Source of the DNA: Streptococcus pneumoniae
GTDB taxonomy: Bacteria; Bacillota; Bacilli; Lactobacillales; Streptococcaceae
DNA length: 64,000 nt
Assembly (NCBI RefSeq): GCF_001113365.1
Contig: NZ_CKYA01000004.1
Location: 1 to 64,000 of the forward strand
Reading direction: 5' to 3'
A program made the position numbers and the translations under genes. This document shows, piece by piece, positions 35,601 to 45,006 of the stretch (position 1 is its first letter; every line of letters begins with the position of its first letter). The notes under the pieces are model-generated. The model made no database searches, was not told the origin of the DNA, and was given only the letters and a program-made list of their open reading frames with translations.

Positions 35601-38600
35601 ATCATTTAAAAATTTAGTAGATGCAATGAATAACACTCCTAATGGCACATTCCGTTTAGGTGCAACTATGGATGCTCGTGAACTTGAACTTCCAGATGGT
35701 CAAGAAAGTTATGTGAAAAATGAATTCCATGGAACATTAGTAGGTACAAATAATGAGAAATATTATGCTATTTATAATTTGAAAAAACCATTATTTGGAG
35801 GATTAAATGGTGCTACAGTAGAAAATCTTTCACTAAAAGATGCCAATATTTCAGCAAAAGAAGATGCTGCAACACTTGCAAAAGAAGCGAGAAATGGAAC
35901 TGTAATTAGTAATGTTCATGCTGATGGAGCGATAGCTGGTGAACATGGAATTGGAGGATTAGTATCACAAGTTAATAATTCTATTATTTCTAACAGTAGC
36001 TATACAGGTAGAATAACTAATACATATAAAACAGTTGCTAGTTATCAAATCGGAGGTTTAGTAGGTAAACTTTCTGGTTCAAGGGGATTAATAGATAAGT
36101 CGTTCGCATCAATTGATTTAGCATCAAACGCAACTAAAGGTGATCAGTCTATTGGTGGAATAGTTGGTGCAGTAGAAGATAGTGCGCTAATTAGTAATAG
36201 TTATGCTGAAGGAAATCTTAATAATGTGCAACGTTTTGCAAACGTTGGTGGAGTAGTTGGTAATCTTTGGGATCCAGCTGGGGAATTAGAAAAATCTGGT
36301 CGACTTTCTAATGTGCTAAGCGATGTTAATGTTACAAACGGTAACGCTATCGCGGGTAAACATTTTGATCACATGAAAGCAACTAATGTTTATAGTAATA
36401 AAAATAATAAGGTTGTGAACGTAGTACAAGAAGATGATGAAATCTTAACTAAGGATTCTGATGTTCAAAGAGGAGAAGTATTAGAAGACGCACAAATTAG
36501 AGAGAAAAAAGCTGCTTTGGTATCTAAAAATACTATTAAAACAGAAGACTTTAATTTCACTTCTAGATATGTAACTGACTATAAAAATCTTGAGAATGCC
36601 GTTTCATCTAAAGAAAAAGTATATAAAAATATAGAAAAACTATTACCGTTCTATAATAGAGAAACAATAGTTAAGTACGGAAATTTAGTAGAGTCAAGTA
36701 GTAATCTTTACAATAAAGAATTATTATCGGTTGTTCCAATGAAAGATAATGAAGTAATTAGTGATATTAACAAATACAAATCAAGTATAAATAAACTATT
36801 ACTATATTACGCGGATAATACAGCAGAGAAACTTAATGTAAATTATCAAAGTGATTTTTCAAATGTAGCAGAGTATAGAATAGGCGATACAAATTTAATT
36901 TATACACCGAATACATTACTTCGCAATTATAATAATATTTTAGATGAAGTATTACCAGCATTAAATAGTGTAGAATATAAATCAGACGCAACTAGAAAAG
37001 TATTAGATGTTTCTAAGGATGTTAGCTTAACGGAATTATATTTAGAAGATCAATTCAATACTACAAAAACTAATTTGAAAGATAGTTTGACGAAACTTCT
37101 TACTGCAGATGCTGCAATAGCTGAAAATAACAATAAGATAATAGATAATTATGTAATCGAAAAAATTAAAAATAATAAGGAAGCTTTACTTCTAGGATTA
37201 ACATACTTAGAGCGTTGGTACAATTTCAAATATGGTGATACAAAAGCGAAAGATTTAGTTATGTACCACTTGGATTTCTTCGGTAAATCAAATAGTTCAG
37301 CGTTAGATAATGTTATCGAACTAGGTAGATCTGGATATAATAATTTACTAGCGAAAAATAATGTTATAACTTATAACGTTTTATTAGCGAAAAATTATAA
37401 AACTAATAATTTATTTGATGCTTTGGAAAAATATAGAAAAGCTTTTGTACCAGATAAAACAAATAATGAGTGGTTTAAAGAACAAACTAAAGCTTATATA
37501 GTAGAAGAAAAATCTACAATTAAAGAGGTAAGTGATAAGCAAGCAATAGCTGGTAGTCCATATTCAATTGGAGTATATGATAGATTAACTAGCCCATCTT
37601 GGAAATACCCAAGTATGGTATTGCCGCTATTAACATTACCTGAAAAATCGGTGTTTATTATAGCCAACATTTCGACTATAGGATTTGGTGCTTACGATAG
37701 ATATAGAAGTAAAGAACATCCAGCAGGAACTAATTTAAATGACTATGTTGAGACAAAAGCAAAAGAAGCGGCTGTTAGATTTAGAGATCACTATGATTAC
37801 TGGTATAAAATACTGGATGATAATAATAAAGAAAAATTATATAGAAGTGTTCTAGTCTATGATGCGTTTAGATTTGGTACAGATAAAAGTGAAGATAAAG
37901 TTACATATCAAGCAACTTTTGAAACTAATCATCCAGCGATAAAACATTTCTTCGGTCCAGCGGGAAATAATGTTGTTCATAATTCTAATGGAGCATACGC
38001 TACAGGGGATGCATTCTACTATATGGCTTATCGTATGCTGGATAAATCTGGTGCGGTAACTTATACACATGAAATGACACATAACTCAGATAGAGAAATT
38101 TATCTTGGAGGATACGGAAGACGAAATGGACTTGGACCAGAGTTTTATGCTAAAGGATTGTTACAAGCTCCTGATCATCCTGATGATCCTACTATTACGA
38201 TTAACTCTATATTGAAGTATGAAGAATCAGAAGATCCAACTAGACTTCAGGTAAAAGATCCTACAAAACGATTTAATAATGCAGAAGACTTGCAAAAATA
38301 TATGCATAATCTGTTTGATGTAATTTATATGCTAGAATATCTAGAAGGTAATGCAGTTGTTAAATTAGATATTTCTAAGAAAAATGAGTTATTGAGAAAA
38401 ATAGAAAATAAATTTGAACCGGATCCAGACGGAAGTAAAGTATATGCAACTAATGTTATTCGTTACTTAAATGAAAGTGAACTTAGCAAATTAACTACAT
38501 TTAATAGTCTAATTGAAAATGATGTTATTACTAGAAGAGGATATGAAAATGACAATGATAATACCTTTAAACGAAATGGCTATTATACAATTAAACTATT

Positions 38601-39141
38601 TTCACCAATATATTCAGCTTTAAGTAATAATGAAGGAACACCGGGTGATTTAATGGGACGTCGTATGGCGTTTGAATTGTTAGCTGCAAAAGGATTTAAA
38701 GATGGAATGGTGCCATATATTTCTAATCAATACGCAGAAGAAGCAAAAGCTAAAGGTAAAGTGATTAAGTCATATGGTAAGGAAGTTGGTAATGTAACTG
38801 ATGAGTTAGTACTTCAAAAAATATTTAATAATCGTTACTCATCTTGGGTAGACTTTAAAAAAGCAATGTATGAAGAACGAAAAGCTAAATTTAATAAATT
38901 AATGAGCATTAGCTTCGATAACCCAAATGGAAATTGGTTCAGAAAAGATAGAGTGACAATAAAAAATATAGAAGATCTTCAAAGTATGATAACTGCTGCT
39001 GTCAAAGCTGATGCAGAGGATGAACGTGTAAATATTTATCCTGAATATAGTAGAATTCTTAAACTGAAAAAAGCAATCTTTAAAGCTTATCTTGACCAAA
39101 CCGATGATTTTAGAAGTTCAATTTTTGAGAATAAAAAATAG
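32608..39141 (+). CDS. Surface M26 zinc metalloprotease (ZmpB-like) with embedded trypsin/V8-like serine protease domain
   Basis: 2177 residues. The order is: YSIRK-type signal (FSFRKLSVGLVSA); an N-terminal LPNTG sorting motif (96-100) with hydrophobic helix and KKK; a second hydrophobic stretch; a linker; a G5-like domain (about 345-400); and four 17-residue and seven 20-residue repeats (about 420-633). A chymotrypsin-fold domain follows with H700 (TVAHNF), D755 (YDLAVIKL) and S826 (GMSGGG). Next is the M26 N-terminal beta region with GLUG-like repeats (about 1010-1250). The catalytic end has H1821-E1822-x-x-H1825 and E1845. The catalytic part resembles ZmpB as I recall it. It should be wall-linked and cleave host proteins; the target is unknown. 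Base composition after residue 670 looks more AT-rich. Confidence 0.88.
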   Translation: MEKYFGEKQQRFSFRKLSVGLVSATISSLFFMSVLGSSSIEAQETKGVHYKYVTDSELSSDEKNQLVYDIPTYVENDDETYYLVYKLNSQNQLGDLPNTGSKNEMQALVAGASLAALGILIFAVSKKKIKNKTVLHLVLVAGIGNGALVSAHALENNLLLNYNTDYELTSGEKLPLPKAISGYTYIGYIKEGKTTSDSKVNNQEKSAATPTKQQKVDYSVTPTFVENPSTVQAIQEQTPVSSTKSTEVQVVEKPLSTELTNPRKEEKQSSNSQEQLAEHKNLETKKEEKNSPKEKTGVNTLNPQDEVLSGQLNKPELLYRDKTIETKIDFQEEVQENPDLAEGTVRVKQEGKLGKKVEIVRIFSVNKEEVSREIVSTSTTAPVPRVVEKGTKKTQVIKEQPETGVEHKDVQSGAIVEPAIQPELPAAVVTDKGEPAVQPELPEAVVSDKGIPEVQPALPEAVVSDNGETEVQPESPDTVVSDKGEPEQVAPLPEYTGPQAGAVVEPEQVAPLPEYTGVQSGAIVEPEKVEPPKEYTGVQAGAIVEPEKVEPPKEYTGVQAGAIVEPEKVEPPKEYTGVQAGAIVEPEKAEAPREYTGIQAGAIVEPEKVEAPREYTGVQAGAIVEPEKVEAPKEYTGKIEQPSAEDTKPNNENTNTPEEMSIQKKSSALINMNFITDSSKVTGVGSATFIAPNVLLTVAHNFINNSTDNTTGEFRGDKSKNVYEWVTPDGQKGTFTANNIHFYNKKDYPKGFIYDLAVIKLPETTGREHVELVKNYTKVNLNDKLNVHGYPAGKYTHLKDATVEMEQEYANNTYGVQYQGGNPGMSGGGIFNANGEVIGVHQNGAQNRSGGLILSPTQLAWIKSIIAGNEIPPVYDKLYRHKDEKKDDIKEEVIKKLELRNITSVELYSKEGDKYRHVTSLDSVPNAPQNYFMKVKSENFKDVMLPVTSITNANKDNRDVYKIVASVNNLIQHENNNVLENYTYYLPKTQQSETGVYTSFKNLVDAMNNTPNGTFRLGATMDARELELPDGQESYVKNEFHGTLVGTNNEKYYAIYNLKKPLFGGLNGATVENLSLKDANISAKEDAATLAKEARNGTVISNVHADGAIAGEHGIGGLVSQVNNSIISNSSYTGRITNTYKTVASYQIGGLVGKLSGSRGLIDKSFASIDLASNATKGDQSIGGIVGAVEDSALISNSYAEGNLNNVQRFANVGGVVGNLWDPAGELEKSGRLSNVLSDVNVTNGNAIAGKHFDHMKATNVYSNKNNKVVNVVQEDDEILTKDSDVQRGEVLEDAQIREKKAALVSKNTIKTEDFNFTSRYVTDYKNLENAVSSKEKVYKNIEKLLPFYNRETIVKYGNLVESSSNLYNKELLSVVPMKDNEVISDINKYKSSINKLLLYYADNTAEKLNVNYQSDFSNVAEYRIGDTNLIYTPNTLLRNYNNILDEVLPALNSVEYKSDATRKVLDVSKDVSLTELYLEDQFNTTKTNLKDSLTKLLTADAAIAENNNKIIDNYVIEKIKNNKEALLLGLTYLERWYNFKYGDTKAKDLVMYHLDFFGKSNSSALDNVIELGRSGYNNLLAKNNVITYNVLLAKNYKTNNLFDALEKYRKAFVPDKTNNEWFKEQTKAYIVEEKSTIKEVSDKQAIAGSPYSIGVYDRLTSPSWKYPSMVLPLLTLPEKSVFIIANISTIGFGAYDRYRSKEHPAGTNLNDYVETKAKEAAVRFRDHYDYWYKILDDNNKEKLYRSVLVYDAFRFGTDKSEDKVTYQATFETNHPAIKHFFGPAGNNVVHNSNGAYATGDAFYYMAYRMLDKSGAVTYTHEMTHNSDREIYLGGYGRRNGLGPEFYAKGLLQAPDHPDDPTITINSILKYEESEDPTRLQVKDPTKRFNNAEDLQKYMHNLFDVIYMLEYLEGNAVVKLDISKKNELLRKIENKFEPDPDGSKVYATNVIRYLNESELSKLTTFNSLIENDVITRRGYENDNDNTFKRNGYYTIKLFSPIYSALSNNEGTPGDLMGRRMAFELLAAKGFKDGMVPYISNQYAEEAKAKGKVIKSYGKEVGNVTDELVLQKIFNNRYSSWVDFKKAMYEERKAKFNKLMSISFDNPNGNWFRKDRVTIKNIEDLQSMITAAVKADAEDERVNIYPEYSRILKLKKAIFKAYLDQTDDFRSSIFENKK
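33865..34068 (+). repeat. Four in-frame 51-bp repeats in the first protease gene
   Basis: Encodes four copies of a 17-residue unit of the type VQPELPEAVVSDKGEPA. The copies are diverged, so the block is old or under selection for variation. It forms part of the Pro-rich stalk that crosses the cell wall. Confidence 0.85.
34087..34506 (+). repeat. Seven in-frame 60-bp repeats in the first protease gene
   Basis: Seven tandem 60-base units encode EYTGVQAGAIVEPEKVEPPK variants, followed by a partial eighth (EYTGK). Third-position differences between units mean the DNA copies are not identical, but they remain alike enough for copy-number change by slippage or recombination. The unit is acidic and proline-rich, a typical wall-spanning stalk. 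Confidence 0.92.
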
Positions 39142-39182
39142 TGTTTACTATTAGGAAATAAAATTAAAGAAGGTGATTACGC

Positions 39183-42100
39183 TTGTCATTATTTAAAAAA
39201 GAACGATTTTCGATCCGAAAAATCTGTGGGATTGTTGGTTCGGTATTACTCGGAAGTATCTTGGTTGCACCGTCAATCATTCATGCTTCTACCTATCATT
39301 ACATTGAAAAAAGCGCTCTTACAAAGGAAGAACAAAGCAAGATTCAGGCAGGAATTCCTACTGATAATGAGAAAACTTATGCTCTTATTTATCAGCAGGA
39401 AACTCTTCCTGCAACAGGTTCATCGACTTCTGTGCTTACAGCTTTAGGTCTATTAGCTGTTGGTAGTTTAGTCCTTTTGGTTCATAAAAAGAAAAAAGTT
39501 GCTAGTCTGTTCTTAGTTACTACGATTGGACTAATCAGTCTTTCTAGCATGCAAGCACTCGATATAAGCAATCCTTTGAAAGCTTCAAGTAATGAAGGAG
39601 TAATTCAAATTGCTGGGTATCGTTATATTGGATACTTACCCCTTAATGATGATGCAATTTCAGAAATTCAACATAAGGATGAGGGGACAAAAAATGTTCC
39701 AGTATCTGAAATTCAAAGTGTTCATAATGAAGCGCCTAAAGCAGAAAAACCTAAAAATCCAGAGTCTGTAAGCACCGTTCCAAACGAGACAACTAAATCA
39801 GAGAAGCCAGAGTACACTGCACCGGTAGGCACAGTCCCTGACGAGGCGCCTAAAGCTGAGAAGCCAGAACATACAGCACCAGCTAGTGGTAATCTGGTAG
39901 AATCTGAAGTTCATGAGCAACCAGAATATACAGCTCCAATTGGCGGTAATTTAGTTGAACCAGAAGTTCATGAAAAACCAGCATACACTAAACCTATAGG
40001 TACAGTTCCAGACGAGGCTCCTAAAGTAGAGAAAACTGAGTACACAGCTCCTGTAGGTACAGTTCCAGATGAAGCGCCTAAAACTGAGAAACCAGAATAT
40101 ACTGAACCTGTAGGTGCAACAGGAGTGGATGAAAACGGAAACTTACTTGAGCCACCTGTTAGCGAAAAGCCAGAATACACTGAGCCAGTAGGTACAACAG
40201 GAGTGGATGAAAAAGGAAACTTGATTGAACCACCTGTTAGCGAAAAGCCAGAATATACTGAGCCAGTAGGTGCAACAGGAGTAGATGAAAACGGAAACTT
40301 GATTGAGCCACCTGTTAACGACATTCCAGAGTATACTGAACCAATATCTACAGTTTCGGAAGTTGCATCAGAAAGAGAAGAGTTGCCTTCTTTACATACC
40401 GATATTCGGACAGAGACTATTCCTAAAACCACTATAGAAGAATCTGATCCTACCAAATTTATAGACGATGATTCTATTAAACAAGTTGGTGAGGATGGCG
40501 AACGTCAAATTGTTACTAGCTATGAAGAGTTACATGGCAAAAAAATTAGTGAACCAGTTGAAACAGTAACTATTTTGAAAGAAATGAAGCCCGAAATTCT
40601 TGTAAAAGGTACAAAAGAAAAGCCAAAAGAAAAAACAGCTCCTGTTTTGACTTTGGAGCGAACAGATACAAATGTATTAAACCGCTCCGCAAATCTTTCT
40701 TATCATTTGGTTAATACAGATGGAGTCAAGATCAATAAAATTACTGCTACAATTAAAGATGGAAATGAAATTGTCAAAACAGTAGATTTGACTTCAGAGC
40801 AGTTAGATAAACAAGTAGAAGATTTAAAATTCTACAAGGACTATAAGATAGAAACCACTATGACCTATGACCGTGGTAAGGGAGAAGAGACTGCAACATT
40901 AGAAGAGAAACCACTTCGCTTGGATTTGAAAAAAGTTGAGTTGAAAGATATTGCAAACACCAGTCTCGTACAAGTAAACGAAAGCGGTGTCGAAAGCGAT
41001 AGTAATCATTTAACTTCTCTTCCAAGTGATGTTAACAACTATTACTTAAAAGTAACCTCAAGAGAAAACAAAGTGACTCGTTTAGCAATTGATAAGATTG
41101 AAGAGGTCATTGAAGAAGGTAAGCAGCTTTACAAGGTAACGGCAAAAGCACCTGACTTAGTTCAACGTGATAAAGACGGTAAGTTAAGAGACATTTACAC
41201 TTATTATCTTGAAAAACCGAGGGCTACCGAGGATAAGGTTTATTACAATTTCCATGATTTAGCAAAAGATATGCAAGCAAATCCTACCGGTGAGTTTAAA
41301 CTTGGTGCAGATTTGAATGCAGTTAACGTTAAGCCAGCAGGTAAAGCTTATGTTATGGCTAAGTTTAGAGGTACTTTATCAAGTGTAGAGAACCATCAGT
41401 ACACGATTCATAACTTAGAAAGACCTTTGTTTAATGAGGCTGAAGGTGCTACACTCAAAAACTTTAACTTAGGTAATGTAGATATCAATATGCCTTGGGC
41501 TGATAAAGTTGCACCTATTGGTAATATGTTTAAGAAATCTACCCTTGAGAATATCAAAGTAGTAGGTTCAGTAACAGGAAATAACGATGTAACCGGTGCT
41601 GTTAATAAGTTAGACGAAGCTAATATGCGCAATGTAGCTTTTATTGGTAAGATTAACAGTCTTGGAGATAAAGGCTGGTGGTCTGGTGGGCTTGTCAGCG
41701 AAAGTTGGCGAAGTAACACGGATAGTGTTTATTTTGACGGTGATATTATAGGTAACAATTCTAAGTTTGGTGGTTTAGTCGCTAAAGTCAACCACGGAAG
41801 TAATCAATTTGATGTTCGTCAACATGGTCGCTTAACTAATTCTTTTGTTAAAGGTACTATGAAACTTCAACAACACGGTGGTAGTGGTGGATTGATTCAT
41901 GATAACTATAACTGGGGTGTTGTTGAAAATAATATCAGTATGATGAAAGTCACAAATGGGGAAATAATGTATGGTTCTCGTGAAGTGGATACAGGTGATT
42001 CTTACTTTGGATTTGAGAACTTCAAAAATAACTACTATGTGGACGGTGTTGCCTCAGGATTATCTTCATATAACAAATCAAAACAAATTAAAAGTATTTC

Positions 42101-44753
42101 TGAAGCAGAGGCCTTAGAGAAATTTGCTAAATTAGGTATCACAGCTCAGGATTATGTTATCTCTACCCCAATCGTAAACAAGTTAAATCGTATCGTTGAT
42201 AGAGATTCCGAATATAAAGCGATTCAGGACTACCAAGAAACAAGAAACCTAGCTTATCGAAACTTGGAAAAACTGCAACCATTTTATAACAAAGAGTGGA
42301 TTGTAAACCAAGGGAATAAGTTAACAAATGAGTCAAATCTTGTTAAGAAAACTGTTCTGTCTGTAACAGGTATGAAAGCAGGGCAGTTTGTAACTGATTT
42401 ATCGGATATTGATAAGATTATGGTTCACTATGCTGATGGTATAAAGGAAGAGTTAGCTGTAACTGCTAAAACTGACTCTAAAGTAGCTCAAGTAAAAGAG
42501 TATGATGTAGCAGGTCAAAACATTGTCTATACTCCAAATATGGTTATGAAGAATCGTAACCAGTTAGCAAGCGGTATTAAAGAGAAGTTAGCTAGTGTTA
42601 CCTTACTTTCAGATGAAGTTCGTGCTTTGATGGATAAACGTGAGAAGCCTTGGCAAAATACTCCTGAGAAGAAGACGGAGTATATTAAAGGCTTGTACTT
42701 AGAAGAAAGTTTCGCAGAAGTAAAAGGAAACTTAGAAAAACTTGTTACTCAGATTTTAGAAAATGAAGATCATCAGTTAAATGGGGGGGAAGCAGTCGAG
42801 CGTGCTTTACTGAAGAAAGTTGAAGACAACAAAGCTAAAATCATGATGGGGCTGGCCTACTTAAATCAATATTATGGTTTTAAATACGATGAATTATCAA
42901 TTAAAGATATTATGATGTTTAAACCTGATTTTTATGGTAAGAATGTTGATGTTTTAGATTTCTTAATCAAAATTGGTTCAAGTGAAAGAAATGTTAAAGG
43001 AGATAGAACTTTAGAAGCTTATCGTGAAACTATAGGTGGAACAATTGGAATAAATGAATTAAATGGATTCTTACATTACAATATGAAGCTATTCACTAAC
43101 CATACAGATATAAATGATTGGTTTAAGAAAGCTATTGAAAAGAACGCGTATGTAGTTGAACAACCATCAACGAACCCTGCATTTGCCAACAAAAAATATC
43201 GTCTATACGAAGGAATTAATAATGGGCAGCATGGGCGCATGATTTTACCTCTTCTTAACTTGAAAAATGCACATTTATTTATGATTTCAACGTATAATAC
43301 TATCTCATTTAGTTCGTTTGAAAAATACAACAAAAATACTGAAGAAGAACGTGAAGCCTTTAAAAAAGAGATTAATCTACGTGCCAAAGAGCAAGTTAAT
43401 TACTTAGATTTTTGGTCACGTCTTGCTACTGATAATGTCCGCGATAAACTTCTTAAGAGTCAAAATGTAGTTCCAACTCCTGTATGGGATAATCATAACG
43501 CTCCAGGTGGCTGGCCTGATAGATTCGGACATAGAAATGGAAAACCAGACTATACTCCAGTCAGGGAATTCTTTGGTCGTATTGGGAAGTATCATGCTTA
43601 TAAACCTGGATATGGAGCTTATGCTTATATTTTTGCTGATCCTCAACCTATGGATGCTGTATATTTTGTTATGTCGGATTTAATAAGTGAATACGGCACA
43701 TCTGCTTTTACACATGAAACTACCCATGTAAATGACCGCATGGCATATCTGGGGGGGCATAGACATCGACAAGGTACAGACCTTGAAGCATTTGCTCAGG
43801 GTATGTTACAAACTCCAGCAGAACACGGACATCAAGGTGAATACGGTGCACTTGGATTAAATATGGCATTTGAACGTCAAAATGATGGTAACCAATGGTA
43901 CAATTATAATCCTGATAAGTTACAAACTCGTGAAGACATCGATCGATATATGAAAAACTATAATGAAGCACTGATGATGCTAGATCATCTAGAAGCTGAT
44001 GCAGTCATTGAGAAACTTAATAGTAATAATAACAAGTGGTTCAAGAAAATTGACCGTGAAATACGTCAACCAATGGATAGAAATAAACTAAGTGGTCCAC
44101 ACCAATGGGACAAAGTTCGTGACTTAAATCAAGAAGAGAATTCTAAGAAATTATCAAGTATTAACGATTTAATTGATAATAATTTTATGACTATTCATGG
44201 AAATCCAGGTAATAAGGTCTTCCACCCAGAGGACTTTGGTACGGCATATGTCAATGTTAATATGATGGCTGGTATTTATGGCGGTAATACGAGTCAAGGT
44301 GCCCCTGGTTCTCTATCCTTCAAACATAACGCCTTCCGTATGTGGGGTTACTATGGATACGAACATGGATTCATTGATTATGTTTCAAGCAAACATCAAG
44401 GAGCCGCTAATAAAGAAAATAAAGGTCTCTTAGGTGATGATTTCATTATCAAAAAAGTTTCTGGAGACAAGTTCAAGACACTTGAAGAGTGGAAGAGACA
44501 TTGGTACGGGGAAGTTCTTGCTAAAGCTAAGAAAGGTTTTGAGGCTATCGATATTGATGGAACTCATATTAGCAACTATGATGAGTTACGCACTTTATTT
44601 GCTGAAGCTGTTCAAAAAGACCTTGATGGTATGTCAAATCCGAAAATTAAAGATCATTTCAAAAATACAGTAGACTTGAAATCCAAAGTATTCAAAGCTC
44701 TTCTTAAAAACACAGACGGTTTCTTTAACCAACTGTTTAAAGAAGACATTTAA
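39183..44753 (+). CDS. iga: IgA1-protease-like M26 zinc metalloprotease
   Basis: 1856 residues. The N-terminus has a YSIRK-like signal (FSIRKICGIVGS), LPATG at 75-79 followed by a hydrophobic helix and KKKK, then a second hydrophobic helix. Residues about 165-390 are Pro-rich repeats. A G5-like domain follows (about 410-480), then the M26 N-terminal beta region (about 640-900). The zinc site is H1511-E1512-T-T-H1515 with E1535. The C-terminal text matches the pneumococcal IgA1 protease as I recall it; the family cleaves the IgA1 hinge. Unlike the upstream protease it has no serine-protease insert. The start is TTG at 39183, supported by AAGAAGG about 10 bases upstream; no ATG fits. It begins 41 bases after the first protease, so co-transcription is likely. 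Confidence 0.88.
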   Translation: MSLFKKERFSIRKICGIVGSVLLGSILVAPSIIHASTYHYIEKSALTKEEQSKIQAGIPTDNEKTYALIYQQETLPATGSSTSVLTALGLLAVGSLVLLVHKKKKVASLFLVTTIGLISLSSMQALDISNPLKASSNEGVIQIAGYRYIGYLPLNDDAISEIQHKDEGTKNVPVSEIQSVHNEAPKAEKPKNPESVSTVPNETTKSEKPEYTAPVGTVPDEAPKAEKPEHTAPASGNLVESEVHEQPEYTAPIGGNLVEPEVHEKPAYTKPIGTVPDEAPKVEKTEYTAPVGTVPDEAPKTEKPEYTEPVGATGVDENGNLLEPPVSEKPEYTEPVGTTGVDEKGNLIEPPVSEKPEYTEPVGATGVDENGNLIEPPVNDIPEYTEPISTVSEVASEREELPSLHTDIRTETIPKTTIEESDPTKFIDDDSIKQVGEDGERQIVTSYEELHGKKISEPVETVTILKEMKPEILVKGTKEKPKEKTAPVLTLERTDTNVLNRSANLSYHLVNTDGVKINKITATIKDGNEIVKTVDLTSEQLDKQVEDLKFYKDYKIETTMTYDRGKGEETATLEEKPLRLDLKKVELKDIANTSLVQVNESGVESDSNHLTSLPSDVNNYYLKVTSRENKVTRLAIDKIEEVIEEGKQLYKVTAKAPDLVQRDKDGKLRDIYTYYLEKPRATEDKVYYNFHDLAKDMQANPTGEFKLGADLNAVNVKPAGKAYVMAKFRGTLSSVENHQYTIHNLERPLFNEAEGATLKNFNLGNVDINMPWADKVAPIGNMFKKSTLENIKVVGSVTGNNDVTGAVNKLDEANMRNVAFIGKINSLGDKGWWSGGLVSESWRSNTDSVYFDGDIIGNNSKFGGLVAKVNHGSNQFDVRQHGRLTNSFVKGTMKLQQHGGSGGLIHDNYNWGVVENNISMMKVTNGEIMYGSREVDTGDSYFGFENFKNNYYVDGVASGLSSYNKSKQIKSISEAEALEKFAKLGITAQDYVISTPIVNKLNRIVDRDSEYKAIQDYQETRNLAYRNLEKLQPFYNKEWIVNQGNKLTNESNLVKKTVLSVTGMKAGQFVTDLSDIDKIMVHYADGIKEELAVTAKTDSKVAQVKEYDVAGQNIVYTPNMVMKNRNQLASGIKEKLASVTLLSDEVRALMDKREKPWQNTPEKKTEYIKGLYLEESFAEVKGNLEKLVTQILENEDHQLNGGEAVERALLKKVEDNKAKIMMGLAYLNQYYGFKYDELSIKDIMMFKPDFYGKNVDVLDFLIKIGSSERNVKGDRTLEAYRETIGGTIGINELNGFLHYNMKLFTNHTDINDWFKKAIEKNAYVVEQPSTNPAFANKKYRLYEGINNGQHGRMILPLLNLKNAHLFMISTYNTISFSSFEKYNKNTEEEREAFKKEINLRAKEQVNYLDFWSRLATDNVRDKLLKSQNVVPTPVWDNHNAPGGWPDRFGHRNGKPDYTPVREFFGRIGKYHAYKPGYGAYAYIFADPQPMDAVYFVMSDLISEYGTSAFTHETTHVNDRMAYLGGHRHRQGTDLEAFAQGMLQTPAEHGHQGEYGALGLNMAFERQNDGNQWYNYNPDKLQTREDIDRYMKNYNEALMMLDHLEADAVIEKLNSNNNKWFKKIDREIRQPMDRNKLSGPHQWDKVRDLNQEENSKKLSSINDLIDNNFMTIHGNPGNKVFHPEDFGTAYVNVNMMAGIYGGNTSQGAPGSLSFKHNAFRMWGYYGYEHGFIDYVSSKHQGAANKENKGLLGDDFIIKKVSGDKFKTLEEWKRHWYGEVLAKAKKGFEAIDIDGTHISNYDELRTLFAEAVQKDLDGMSNPKIKDHFKNTVDLKSKVFKALLKNTDGFFNQLFKEDI
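40095..40328 (+). repeat. Three in-frame 78-bp repeats in the iga-like gene
   Basis: Three tandem units of 26 residues, of the type EYTEPVGATGVDENGNLLEP plus PVSEKP, followed by a partial fourth. They sit at the end of a longer repeat field (about 39810-40340) that also contains degenerate 19-residue units TVPDEAPKAEKPEYTAPVG. The N-terminal stalk is the variable part of IgA proteases. Confidence 0.88.
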
Positions 44754-44793
44754 ATCTTTAAAACATAAAGAGGACAGTTTTTTGCTCCCTCTG

Positions 44794-44819
44794 AAAAGTC
44801 ATCATTTGATGACTTTTTT
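44794..44819 (+). terminator. Terminator after the iga-like gene
   Basis: AAAAGTCATCA (44794-44804) pairs perfectly with TGATGACTTTT (44807-44817) around a 2-base loop and ends in a T-run. Confidence 0.88.
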
Positions 44820-44911
44820 CTATATAGGGTACTTGATAGGCTATCATCGGACAAAATAAAGAAGGCATGATATAATATAAAGTAGATTTCTATGTCATAA
44901 AACAAAAAACT

Positions 44912-44957
44912 GTTTGAACATCATTCATTTGAGAACTCTTTATGTTCAAACTATAGT
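44912..44957 (+). promoter_or_regulatory. rbgA-rnhB promoter with perfect inverted repeat
   Basis: TTGAGA (44929-44934), 17-base spacer, TATAGT (44952-44957). GTTTGAACAT (44912-44921) and ATGTTCAAAC (44942-44951) are a perfect 10-bp inverted repeat bracketing the -35. The right arm fills the spacer up to the -10, so a bound protein would block RNA polymerase. Confidence 0.65.
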
Positions 44958-45006
44958 AAAATAAAATAGGGTATCTAAACCCTTGCTATGAAAGGAAAAA
45001 AACTCA

